Below, piece by piece: positions 42,965 to 53,585 of a DNA stretch of 64,000 bases. The DNA is from Epiperipatus broadwayi (Eukaryota; Onychophora; Udeonychophora; Euonychophora; Peripatidae), in NCBI GenBank assembly GCA_028023455.1, contig JAQFVV010006306.1, positions 857,001-921,000 on the forward strand, read 5' to 3'. Below the pieces are notes generated by a model that made no database searches, was not told where the DNA came from, and worked only from the letters and a program-made list of their open reading frames with translations. Both the position numbers and the translations under genes were made by a program. The stretch's first letter is position 1, and every line of letters begins with the position of its first letter.

Positions 42965-43051
42965 GTAAGATATTTTTTATACATATTTTAGTATTTAAAA
43001 TATTGTATATATTTTTTCGCTAATGATAATTTATTTATACTTTTACAATAG

Positions 43052-43161
43052 AATATTTTGGATGGACATTTATTATTTTGACAATGATCGAAAAAGAATA
43101 ACATCATTTGGATGTCAAAATGGTTATGTGAGTTTGTCATTAGTTGACCCCATTAAAAAAG
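43052..43161 (+). CDS. KPTN: Kaptin exon 6
   Basis: This 110-nt exon is separated from exon 5 by an 87-bp intron (42965-43051), the only compact intron seen in the gene. It has a TTTACAATAG acceptor and a GTAATC donor. It reads I-F-W-M-D-I-Y-Y-F, then S-F-G-C-Q-N-G-Y-V, matching human V-L-W-L-D-V-H-N-F ... A-L-G-C-Q-S-G-Y-V. The split codon joins in frame with exon 7. Confidence 0.95.
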
Positions 43162-43550
43162 GTAATCAATAGTGACTTATTTAATATTGTAAAATAAATA
43201 TATATATAAAAGAAACGATTATAGTCTAATGTTAGAGAAATGGCATTACAGTTGTGCAATAGAACATTAAAGTGTAATTCCAATTGTATGAGGTTGGCTG
43301 TTTCTTTGACATTTTTAAGCAGTACTTATTTGATTCTTATTTTAAGTCTCATAGAATGCCTAAATGGTAGCACGACATTTTTCTTACCATTAGAGCTGAA
43401 TGTAAATCCCATGATTCATCGTTTTTCAGTAATTATGGATATCTTTATCTTTCTTATTGCATTGCCAAATCCATATAAAATTAATATCATTTATATTCTT
43501 TATTACTTTTTAGACTGCTTTTTTACAACCTGCTATTGATAGTTTTGATT
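43162..43550. other. Start of KPTN intron 6
   Basis: An open frame at 43240-43539 (99 codons, hydrophobic) has no recognised domain and lies in intron; it may be an antisense or chance frame. Confidence 0.3.
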
Positions 43551-43554
43551 GCCC

Positions 43555-45630
43555 AGCAATCTTCTTAAGAACTTCTACTTATATTTTCAAATCTTAACTG
43601 CAACATCTGCAAAATCTTGATGAACTTAAATAATCTCCATTTACTGTTACTCCCTTAGCTTCCCATTTTAATCCACAAAATACTTTTTGCAAAACTGCTG
43701 TAAAAAGTTTTGGAGATATGGAGTTATCCTGTCATACACCCTTCTCAATGGTAATCTTCCAAGTTTTATTCTTGATGTTGCATTTTTATAAATATTTTTC
43801 AAAATATGACAATATTCTGGGTCTATACCTTGATGATCCAATGCTTTAATCACTGAATAAATGTTTATAGAATCAAATGCCTTTTCATAATCTACAAATG
43901 CAAAGTATAATGGCAACTCATATTCATTTGTCCTTTTATAACTTCTCTCAATACCTGAATATGATATACTGTACGAAAACCACTTTTAAATCCAGCTTGT
44001 TCTTTTGGTTGTGAAAATCCAATGTTCTCTGTAGACGAGTTGTAATTATCTTAGTAAAAATTTTGTATAAACTGATAAAAAGCTGATAGGTTTGTAATTT
44101 CTAATATCTTCTTTATCACCTTTTTTAAATATTAATATTAATACTGCATTCTTTCAATCATCTGTAATATCTTTATCATTTACACATTTGGAATATAACT
44201 TTGCCAAAAAATTTTCTATTTATTCACCTGCTTCTTTTACGGTATTGATTATAATTCTTTTCTTATCTGGCACTTTTGCCTTCTTCATAAATTTAATTAC
44301 ATGTTTCACTTTCTTTATTTAAAATCCTGTGCAATTGAGAAAATATAGTAGTCATAGTACATACTTTTCCTTATTCTTTATTTCTATATAATTCTTGGTA
44401 GAACTCTTCTATACATTTTATATTTCATGATGTCATCTCTCTTTTTAGTAATGGTTCCAGTTTTTTTTTCATATTGCAGAAATAAGTTTCCTACCAATAC
44501 CAAGATGTTGTTTTACACTCTTTGAGACTTTTATTCTCTTCTATAGTTTTCCTTGCTAGTTCACAGTTATACTTTCTTATACCATTATCAATTCTTTTTC
44601 ACATCGCTTTACAAAATTCAAGGTATTCAATCATTTTTAATGCATCATTTTTATATATTTTCATATTCCTTCATAAATTGTCTTGTTTTGGAAGAAATTT
44701 TATTGGTCAATTACTATTTTTGTGTACCAGCTATCTTTGAAGTTTTTAAAGGTGTGGTCAGTTAGTTATCTTCCTATTGAATCCATTCAAATTTGAATTA
44801 TTTTCAAAATCTACTAATACTCGAAACTGATTTGCAAGTTCTAATTTAAATTCATTGGAATGTTTATGAAGATTAGGACTATCAACTGTGAATATTGTTT
44901 TTTTTTAATAATTATTTTCTCTCTATTTTACATTAACATGTATCTTACTTCTTACTCATTGATGATCACTTCCTGTGTTGAATTTAGTAAGAACATTACA
45001 ATCTTGAAATACATATTTTCTGTTAGTCAAAATATAATCCAATTCTGCTGTACCTTTACTTGGATGTTTCCATATCCTCTCTCATTTCTATCACCATAAC
45101 CAAATTTACCTACAGCACTTTAATCTTTTAATTTTTTACATTTAAGTCTTCCATCACAATTTTAAAATGTTGTTTGGTCTAATCAAAAGCTTTTTGTACA
45201 ACCATTTAAAAATCCTCTACTTCTTCTATCACAATGATACCTGAATTATCTGCATTTGATATTTGCTATTAAATTGAATATCTAACCTTTCCACTCTGTT
45301 CAATACAACACCAATCTCCACAATGTTGTTCTTCCATGTTTTATTTATAATGAATCCTACTTCACTTGTACTTCCAATGTTTGTTTTTTGTAATACAGTA
45401 CATGTCCAGTTTTTAAATCAATTGTCTCTTCACTTTTTCTTCTAACTTCACAAAGTCCAATAATGTCCCGTTTAATACGAGACAGTTCTTTCAGTTCGTG
45501 CAATCTTCCTTCTCTTAAAGTGATTTCAGTTGTAAGTACCTGAATAAAAGGTTGTCATCAAATGGCAGCCTGAGTCCACAATCAGGAGATACTTAGCATC
45601 CTCTGACTTCAGCTGCCAACCACTGCCTTG
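43555..45630 (-). mobile_element. RTE-type LINE, 5' and middle part
   Basis: Minus strand: endonuclease traces near the right end (D-I-I-G-L-C-E-V-R-R-K, then T-G-H-V-L-Y-Y-K, complement of about 45360-45480) and RT motif A in the frame 43668-43916 (L-Y-F-A-F-V-D-Y-E-K-A-F-D-S, then Q-G-I-D-P-E-Y). Its left end overlaps in sequence with the right end of the 30360-31190 fragment (CATTTTAATCCACAAAATA), so the two are parts of the same family. Many stops; dead. The motif A aspartate is kept. Confidence 0.7.
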
Positions 45631-45639
45631 GCTGGCAAC

Positions 45640-46290
45640 TTTACAGTCTCCTGGGAATAAGGGTCATGATTTATTTTTGTCTGTCATGATTATAAATATC
45701 TATCAGAAGAGAGAAAAAAAAATCATTCACATTCACCTTCATTCTGCCTTCAAGAAAACTCAACTGATATTTCAGTTAAGAAATATCAGGTAACTGATAA
45801 CAAAGACCATGGTGCTTTTTGATCTTAAATTCAGAGATAAAAAGCAATAAACCGACCATACTGGCTAATGCTTGTTGGTGAGCAGCCCATCCATGCTCAT
45901 ATACTATATGAGTAATCACATAGCAATAACAGCTGAAACAACAAGAATGTGTGGAATGGACATTAGGAATTTGCATAGTATATTTTACAATTTTGTGTGT
46001 GTGTTTGACTTTATAGTTGGTTTATGTAAATTGGGTATTCCATCATGATGGAATTTATTATGTGTGATTTTTCAGCATCTTAAATTTAGGTTCACCAATA
46101 TGATGGCACCAAATGAAAATAACAACAAACAAATTTTATATTCATTGTTTTATTTAATCTGGTCTCTACAATAGATAAATCTTTTGAAATTCATGTATGA
46201 GGCTAAATCTAGTTTTATATAATGCTAATGAAATTTTAGGGCAAGAATAAAATTCTGTATTTTAATGTCAGTTAAGCAAGTTATGAATAT
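45640..46290. other. Intron 6: nothing recognised
   Basis: AT-rich; a 66-codon minus frame (45776-45976) has no recognised domain. Confidence 0.35.
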
Positions 46291-46308
46291 AAGCAATGTT
46301 ATATTTAT

Positions 46309-46605
46309 TATTATTATATAATGAGCATGCTAATAGCTCTTAACAAGCTTTTCAGAATATCCCTACTCTCAGACTGGTTTCTGGCTCTGACTATTTAAAT
46401 TAGATATCTGAATTTGAAGACATATGGATGTCTGAAAATTTTAGATTTTCTACTTAATAGTTAAACATTAAATAAAGTGCTGGGCTTGACCTGATAGTTT
46501 AAATCTAATGCTGGAATATCCTAGCACCTAACTAACGACAGTCACAGCTAGAAACCAGCTTATAAAATGAGGTCATGTGATATATGATTTGATTTCCTTG
46601 CAATT
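46309..46605 (+). mobile_element. Foldback element family F2, copy 5
   Basis: Perfect 14-bp duplications AATGTTATATTTAT (46295-46308 and 46606-46619). AATGAGCATGCTAATAGCTC start, F2 interior with AAGTGCTGGG and CTAATGCTGGAATATCCTAG, and the tail TCATGTGATATATGATTTGA. The ribozyme block is degenerate (CTAACGA, then GAAACCAGC). Confidence 0.75.
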
Positions 46606-46619
46606 AATGTTATATTTAT

Positions 46620-47320
46620 GTTTTTTAAATTAAAATATATTTTAAAGTTTTTTTTGTACATGCATTATATACTTCATCAAATAAATACATAATCATGACA
46701 ACATTTGAATATGTGATCTGTTTAATGAAGTTATGATAAAAATTATTGCTAAAGGTAATATTAATCTACTCTGTGGCTTAAAAATTGATTATAATAATTT
46801 GAGTGTTTCTCCATTGCTTTCCAACAATGCTAAATAAAAATAAACATCATGTGACTTTCATGCATAAATTTAAAATCCTATCATTAACACTAATCCATAA
46901 CAATTCTAGAGCCTTCTTTGTAAACATGAGCAATCAAGTCCCAAATTAGTTTTTGTTTATACTCTACCAATAATGAGCATAGTAGAAATGAAGACGTCTG
47001 AAGATTTGGATTTAGCTAGCAATCAGGACATTTTTAGCATAAGTATATTATATTACTATGCTAAATTGTTTAGACAATGATAAACCATCACTGATCATTT
47101 TAAAAAAAACTTTTTTTATGTCTCCATATGTCCTTTTAACAGATCTCGTAATGTAGTTAGTCTAATATATGTTTGAATGTTTCCTTAAGTGTATCTATTA
47201 GAAAATTCCACAACATATTCTAAGTAGGATCATTTTAATTAAAGCTACCACACATTTGATATTTTTATAATTTTTTAAAATATAAACATTTCATGTATAA
47301 TTGAACTTTGAACTGCAATA
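46620..47320. other. Intron 6: nothing recognised
   Basis: AT-rich without supported features. Confidence 0.4.
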
Positions 47321-47325
47321 TAAAT

Positions 47326-47625
47326 TCACAGAGGCAAAACTCTCTGTACACTAGCACCACTCAGTGCAAGCCAGTATTCCCAGGGTAGTTTCTAGCTTGT
47401 GGCCTTCATCAGTGAGGAGCCTTGGATCTGAGAGCCCTGCACCTAGATCTTAGGATCTAATGCAATCCTCCAGCTAGAAACTAGTCCGGGGATATTGGAT
47501 GAGTAGGAAATAGATAGGGATTTTATGCACAAACCTTCTTGCATGCATTGATCATTCTGGCTTGCACTGAGTGGCACTACTGTATGGAGAGTTTTGTCTC
47601 TGTGAAAAACAGCTTGTGGTAAGCA
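47326..47625 (-). mobile_element. Foldback element family F1, copy 10
   Basis: Arms CAGAGGCAAAACTCTCTGTA and ACTACTGTATGGAGAGTTTT surround a centre with a minus-strand hammerhead block (core CTGATGA, stem II GGC-CACAA-GCT, GAAACTAC) in which stem III and the cleavage triplet are mutated (ACTACCC). No clean target duplication was found, so the borders are approximate. Confidence 0.65.
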
Positions 47626-48155
47626 ACAAATGTTGATAGCAGAAGTTTTGTTTTAGAATAAAATAATATTATTATTTTTGAAATTGGTGACATTCATACT
47701 ACATTGTCTTTATTATCTTGTTTACAAAAAAAAAAAGTCTTACATATATTAGTTATTAATTTCAATAGCATGTAAATAACTTATTACTGCTTGAATATGT
47801 AACGTTTAGGGTTATAATTATATCACAGAACATTCTTGTCCCAAATACTTTACCAGAATTATTTTTGAAGGTGGACCTCATAATCAGACATTTTAATAAA
47901 CTTGCAAATAATTTTACTTTTCAATTATTAATGCCCTTTCATTCTGTCGACAATTTTCTCGTTGTGAGCGTCTGTAAAAATAATTCTGAATAACGTATTT
48001 GGAACGAGAATGTTCTGTGATATAATGATGGGTATTAGTATATCAAAACAAAAAATATTTTCAATTATATGTATTATGATTGTTTTTAAAAAAAAATTTA
48101 AATGTAATTGAGCATTTCTTATAATTTTATTGTTTTTAATTAAAACTTTTTACAG
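47626..48155. other. End of intron 6
   Basis: AT-rich. An inverted pair AGAACATTCTTGTCCCAAATA (47827) and TTTGGAACGAGAATGTTCTG (47998) suggests another small foldback repeat of about 190 bp (47822-48020). Then the acceptor of exon 7. Confidence 0.4.
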
Positions 48156-48257
48156 AAATTCTGAAATCTTGGTGCACGCAGCATGATAATCCAATCACTT
48201 CAGTGCAGATATTTAGTTTAACAACTGGAATGGAATTCCCTTCTTTTCTTCAAACTG
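48156..48257 (+). CDS. KPTN: Kaptin exon 7 (last exon visible)
   Basis: This 102-nt exon follows TTTTTACAG and ends at GTAGAT, phase 1. It encodes E-I-L-K-S-W, then N-P-I-T-S-V-Q-I-F-S-L, equivalent to human E-V-L-Q-M-W ... G-P-I-S-R-V-I-V-F-S-L. The remaining C-terminal part of kaptin was not found in the last 15.7 kb, which is filled by an LTR-type element, a LINE and AT-rich DNA, so intron 7 probably runs past the right edge. Confidence 0.92.
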
Positions 48258-48444
48258 GTAGATATTTTATTTATGCATCTAAATAATTATTACAAATAAT
48301 GCAGTTGTATCAAAAAAAGTCATATGTGCACATTTGTGTGTGCATAATAAATGTGTCTGATAAGTATTTATAAACAATCAAATCTTTCACATTTGCAATA
48401 CACTCCTTCAAGTTTTGTAAGAAGTCCTTTCTCATTGTACATGT

Positions 48445-48757
48445 ATTCATATATATATTACTTATAATCAATCTTCACATATACACTTTAATGCAAATTT
48501 TTTTTATATAATTCCTTTAATTTCCTAACAGTTTCGACTGTCCTGCAGTCTTCATCAGAGCTACAACATTTAAACATATAAGCATACAAACATTAATATA
48601 CATATTTTACATTATTATTCATAATCATATTTTATTCTTAACTCTATATCTTTACTCTCTCTTCTTTTCTAATAATTATTTTTTCATTATATAAAAAAAT
48701 TTGCATTAAAATGTATATGTGGAAATTGATTATAAGTAATATATATATGAATTTATG
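48445..48757 (-). mobile_element. Foldback element family F3, copy 3
   Basis: Arms TACTTATAATCAATCTTCAC ... and ... ATGTGGAAATTGATTATAAG are complementary over about 80 bp. A minus-strand hammerhead-like block lies inside (CTGATGA, A, GACTG-CAGGA-CAGTC, GAAACTGTT; complement of about 48530-48560) with a perfect 5-pair stem II but no clear stem III or I. Confidence 0.6.
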
Positions 48758-48759
48758 AA

Positions 48760-49262
48760 GGAATGCAAAAAAAGTAATGGAGAAGATATAAGTATACATG
48801 TATTTCACAAGAAACTTAAGTTTATCAGATGCACGAAAGTCTTGAAACATCTAAATATTCACATAGAAACAATAATCATACTTTCCTATTTATATGTTTC
48901 ACTTACTTCCACGTTTTAGCAATTGGTCGTATATATATATATATATTAAGTATTTAATTCATAAAATAGCTTTGTAATAATGTGGATATTAATTATTTAT
49001 ATTCATTATGAAATATGAATATTGCTAAATTAATGGATTAAATAACTTAACATTTATACAACCGATTTTTAAAATGGTCATTCTCCAAAATCAATATAAA
49101 AGTCTTTCTATGTGGATGTTCAGGCACTTCAAAATTGTAACTCACCTGATGAACCAAGTTTTTTTTTAGGAAGTATATATATATAATAAAGAGATTGATC
49201 TGAAAGATTTTACACTTAATTTAAGATTTCACATGATCACCATTTCATATGCTTACACGTGC
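48760..49262. other. Intron 7: nothing recognised
   Basis: AT-rich; TA microsatellites at 48930-48945 and 49179-49190. Confidence 0.4.
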
Positions 49263-49265
49263 TGT

Positions 49266-49802
49266 AATAAGAGTAATGTGATGTGATATGAGGTATTATG
49301 GCTTCTCCTTAAACGAAGTCAAGAATATCTCAGCAATTATGCCCAGATAAACTTGTTAGCCACTTTATTTTACATTCCCCACTCTAAATTTACCCATAAT
49401 CTGCTCTATCCCATTTTCACAACATAATCTTTGTCAACTCTATAACCTTTATATCTAAACCCCCCTTATCTTTTCCCAAACCCAGTAGTGCCACCAAGTG
49501 TATGCTTTTGTAAATCAATGGATGCAGGAAGGTTTGTGCATAAAATCCCTATCTAGTACCTACTCATCCAACATCCAGGCTAAAAACTAATCTGGGGATG
49601 TTAGATGATTAGGCACTAGATAGGGATTTTATACATAAACCTTCCTGCATCCATTGATTACGAAAGCTTGCACTTGGTGGCACTACTGTATGGAGAGTGG
49701 GGAATGAAAAATAAAGTGGCTAACAGGTTTCTCTGGGCATAATTGCTGAGAGATTCTTGACTTGAGAAGCTACAGTACATCACATTACATATTACTCTTA
49801 TT
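49266..49802. mobile_element. Chimeric palindrome: LINE 3' end joined to an F1 foldback
   Basis: 49278-49483 is a copy of the 3' end of the LINE at 55669-59215 (matches 55680-55880). It joins directly to F1 sequence at 49484 (AGTAGTGCCACCAAG). F1 arms and a deleted ribozyme follow to 49695. Then an inverted copy of about 105 bp of the LINE 3' end closes the palindrome (49697-49800 is the complement of 49270-49374). The whole 537-bp unit is therefore an inverted repeat whose outer arms are LINE and inner arms are F1. Confidence 0.7.
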
Positions 49803-49883
49803 AATTCAAAATTCGTTGCATGGGTGAAAGAATGCATTGCAAATCTGAAACATTTAACTATTTATTTATGTATGTATTGAACA

Positions 49884-51970
49884 TGATTGAAATCCGATTA
49901 AGTTTTAATCTTCACTAAACTTAATTGTTGTTAAATCTTATTTAATGTTTAAATTTTTATTATTATGTAAAAAGAGTACGTGTATCAAAATACACAGGCG
50001 TTTATCTGTAAAACGCTTCATTTCAGTGTTTGTCGATTTATTTTAAAATAGTTTTCTTATACCGCCTGTTTTTTTTACTTTAAATCAATTAATTAAAAAA
50101 ACAAGCAACCTAGCTAATTACATTCCTGTGGCTTTTATTTAATTATTGTAGATTAATTCTAAAAGCGGAGATTTGATTTTTATGTAGTTGTTTTCATTTC
50201 AATAATCCCTGGGTAGAATTCTTAGATAGATTGAGCGGGAGATTAATATTTGCCCTGCCTAAGGCATAGAAATTGGACAACAAGGAAAGTTTTTCGCGGG
50301 AAATGGAGCAACGTATAAATAGCCCCGAAAATTTGGAGAGTTAGTTAATTCATTATTCTTAAACTAGACAAGCTGTTTCTCAAGTGAAAGTTTATATCAG
50401 TTCGGACATTTAAATTCTTAGGGAAATTAGCTGTTATTAAACCATTTTGCTTGCAACAAGATGACAAATATTATACGTGTTATCAAAACCCAAATGGCTT
50501 GCTAACTCAACAAAAGACGGATCCCTGACTTCCAAATTTGCTCCAGTAATGCCTTAAACACCTACAAGAAGCCGGAATCTCTTTACATCTACCTTGCCGC
50601 TGTCTAAAGACCTGAAAATGAACTAGAATAAAAGTGCGCACCTACGTGAACTTTGTTTTACCGAAAGATTTTCTTTTTTATTATTTTTTTTTATTATTCC
50701 CAGGGTAAATTAATTCTCATTAAATCTCCGCTCAATCTAATCATAAATATGTATTCCTAAACAATATAGCCTCATATTTAATATTTGCTGTGTTTTCTAA
50801 GATTTTGTAGTGTGTCTTGATCTTAGTTTTAAGATTCCAAGTTGCTTTCAATTTTGTTTATTGGAGAGTGACGAGTGAGTTTTCTATTTTTATGTAAGAC
50901 TTTTATAAATGCTTTGGCAGTTGTGCCTTTTAAATGCTTACCTGTAATTATGTTATTATTCAATAAGTAATTTTAAACTCTATGTTTGCCCTATTGCTAA
51001 ACCTCCATAAATCATTTGGCTGGCGACTTGATTGTCTAATTTTCCGCTGGTGGGGATTTCATTTCTTATATCTCTGAAGGCGGAAATTAGAATTGTTTTT
51101 CTTTGTAATTTTATAAGTTGTCAGCAGGAAGATAATATTTATCTCTTTTTAAAATTACAGGTGCGCACTACTTTCGTTCTGCTACAGTATTAAAACTTTT
51201 AATATTTTCGTACTCATGTGCACTCTCCAATAAATTTCTGTTTGTATTTATTATGTGTGCTTTAAATTTATCAGAGCGTGTACTCAGAATTTGTTTGTAA
51301 GTTTATTTTCTTTAAATGCTGGGGCAGACGTAACTGTTTTTCTAATTATTTACTTGTCCCTTATTGAGACCTTTAATTATTAATTTTAAAGTAATTTTCG
51401 CCAATCGTTTGGCTGGGATTCACCAATTTTAATTGTTTTACTCCGTTTCAATCATATTTTTCGGTTGTTCTTGAGGTGGATCAATCACCGTTATTTTAAA
51501 CGTAGTAATAGGTGCAGCTCATACCGATATAAGGACATTCGGGGTCTGACCAAATTTTGGATCTCGAAAAGCTCATCGGCGCTGGTGGCTTTGATCTATT
51601 TCAAGGACATATTGTTTAAGTATCTGAGGGTGAGAACCAATGTTTGAGTGAATCCTCTGCTGAATGAAATTTGCTTCCTCCCTTTTAAATTTGTTTATTA
51701 GAGAATCAGTACATCTGCCAGAGCATTGCATTTAGTCTTTCTGGTACATGCCTGAGCTAATTCTATTTGTTAACTTATAAACTTTTCTTATAAGTTATTC
51801 CTCTCTGAATAAAATTTTATTAAATATGTTTAAACTTAATTTGGCTGACGTTTGTCTTTGTGCTTTTGTCTCAATTGTCTAAACAATTTAAGATCTCTTG
51901 TTTCTCCCTGAGTCTAGTCGGCGCAAACCATCATCATCATCTATTCTGATCACAGTAAACAAATTTTCCA
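49884..51970 (+). repeat. Long terminal repeat, left copy (2087 bp)
   Basis: Starts TGATTGAAATCCGATT and ends AAATTTTCCA (TG...CA), and is almost identical to 53586-55668. It contains TATAAATA (about 50312), possible promoter-like and poly(A)-like signals (AATAAAA at 50628 and 51808) and a conserved 60-codon open frame at 51465-51647 also kept at 55163-55345. Near identity of the two copies suggests a recent insertion. No target duplication was found. Confidence 0.65.
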
Positions 51971-53585
51971 GATCCGTAGTGATCTGGTGGCGCCCTCTGA
52001 ATCGGAATAGATTGATAGATGAAAGTAAAACCATTCGTCCGGCACATAATAGGAATTTTTTTAGTGCAACCAACGTAAGGCTTCGAGTTCAAATCCATGT
52101 GAGATTTTGTTTAGACAATTGAGAAAGATTTCAGGTATAAGAGGTAAGATTTAGTAGGTGGAGGTTCGGTTTTGTTAATTATTGCATGTATTTTGGAGCA
52201 GTTTGGTAGAATGGGGTTCGTCTTCCTTTTAATGAAATAATTTAGAAACCTAAAAAGCGTATTTTCAAAAAGTCTGTCGGAGTAATTTTATTTGAAGAGT
52301 TAAATATAGTTCGTCTTTTTCAGACAGACAAATAAATAATAAATAGCGTTTCTTCTAGATGAAAATCTTTCAGAATTAATTTTTCGAATTCAAAAGTGTT
52401 TAAAAAAATAATAATATAGTTCGTTGTCTTTTTGCATATAAATAATTAGTGAACAGGAAATAATTAATAAATAGAAAATAGCGTCGTATTTGCTTTTAGA
52501 TTTTTTTTAAGAAGTTAGTATTGCAAATTTAGTCTGTGCGAAAATGGCAATAGTTGAAAAAGAAGAGTCAGAAGTCAGGTTGATGATGAAGATGATGATA
52601 GAAATGAAGGAGGATATTAGTGAAGTTAAGCAGGGCCAGCAGGTAATGAAGAAAGAAATTAGTGAAATTAAGCAGGGCCAGCAGGCTATAAAGGAAGAAA
52701 TGATTATGGAAATGAAAGAAATGAGACGAGGAATAATGGGAGAAGTAGAAGAAACTCAAGAAGTAGAAAAAGTTGAGGTCATAAAAGATATAGAAGTTGA
52801 AGTAGCACAGGATAGTGCTAGGACAGAAAAGGTGGAAATAAAGTTAGAAATAAGCACAGAGGGGTTACAAGTAGAAAGTGTGGTGGAAAATTTAGTAAAT
52901 GTAAATAAAGCAATAGAAGAAAGTTATAAGGTAAAAACAGAAAAGCAGGTAGAAGAGTCTCCGAGTGAAACTAGAAATAAATTGGTTTCAATAACTGTTT
53001 GTTTTGAAAAGAAGAAAAGAGTTAAAAGAAAGATTAAGAAATATGATTTTAAAGCGGAAATAGAATCCATCTATAGAACAATCTTATTTAAAACGTTCGA
53101 AAAATGGGTAGAAGATAAAAATTTTCTTTTTGCTAGTGTTGATATGCTCAAAAATAAAGTAGGAAAGGAGGAAGAATTGGGAAGTTTCATTAAGAAAAAG
53201 ATCCAGGTATATACGCTAGAAAAGAGAACAGAATGAGAAAGAGACAAGAGAAATTTATATAAGCTAAGAAAATATAAGAGAGGGAAAGGAACTTATTTCA
53301 GTAAGTTAGTAAATGGAGTAAAAGAACCGCCGGACAAAAGTTAAGGGTTCAGCATTTAGCAATCGGACGGATTGTTTTTAATAAAAATAAAAAAGATTTT
53401 GTTAATGAATTACGAGAATGGAGAAAGGTTTTGATTAAAATGAAATATTGTTTTGTTTTTCATGAGTGCGAGGCAAACGTTCGGCCGAATTTCTAAGAAT
53501 ATTTTTAAAGTGTTTATAGTTTAAAAAAAAAAAAGTTACAGGAATGTTTTTTTTTTTTTTGATCACGTTTTGAGGCAGTTGAACC
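51971..53585 (+). mobile_element. Internal region of the LTR-type element (no pol)
   Basis: 1.6 kb between the repeats. TGGCGCCC at 51988-51995, 17 bp after the left repeat, is a weak candidate primer-binding site. One coiled-coil ORF (52544-53236) is present. No protease, RT, RNase H or integrase can be read, and no good polypurine tract precedes the right repeat. A non-autonomous LTR retrotransposon is the most likely reading; a simple segmental duplication is the alternative. Confidence 0.5.
52544..53236 (+). CDS. Gag-like coiled-coil ORF (230 residues) in the LTR-type element
   Basis: Starts at an ATG in AAAATGGCAATAG, a good eukaryotic start context. The first 75 residues are charged and heptad-like, with a 14-residue repeat seen as D-I-S-E-V-K-Q-G-Q-Q (24-33) and E-I-S-E-I-K-Q-G-Q-Q (38-47), then a glutamate and valine-rich middle and a basic segment (K-K-K-R-V-K-R-K-I-K-K near 155). 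The C-terminal 70 residues look folded. There is no CCHC knuckle. Position (just after the left repeat) and coiled-coil content suggest a Gag-like structural protein, but no family match is certain. The frame is intact. Confidence 0.5.
   Translation: MAIVEKEESEVRLMMKMMIEMKEDISEVKQGQQVMKKEISEIKQGQQAIKEEMIMEMKEMRRGIMGEVEETQEVEKVEVIKDIEVEVAQDSARTEKVEIKLEISTEGLQVESVVENLVNVNKAIEESYKVKTEKQVEESPSETRNKLVSITVCFEKKKRVKRKIKKYDFKAEIESIYRTILFKTFEKWVEDKNFLFASVDMLKNKVGKEEELGSFIKKKIQVYTLEKRTE

Noticed and set aside
51465-51647. 60-codon ORF conserved in both long terminal repeats
   Set aside because: Both copies derive from one template at insertion, so conservation between them is not evidence of coding; no domain is visible.
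51988-51995. TGGCGCCC as a tRNA-Lys-type primer-binding site
   Set aside because: Only eight bases match before the sequence diverges, and it lies 17 bp from the repeat end, so it is mentioned only as a weak candidate and not listed as a feature.
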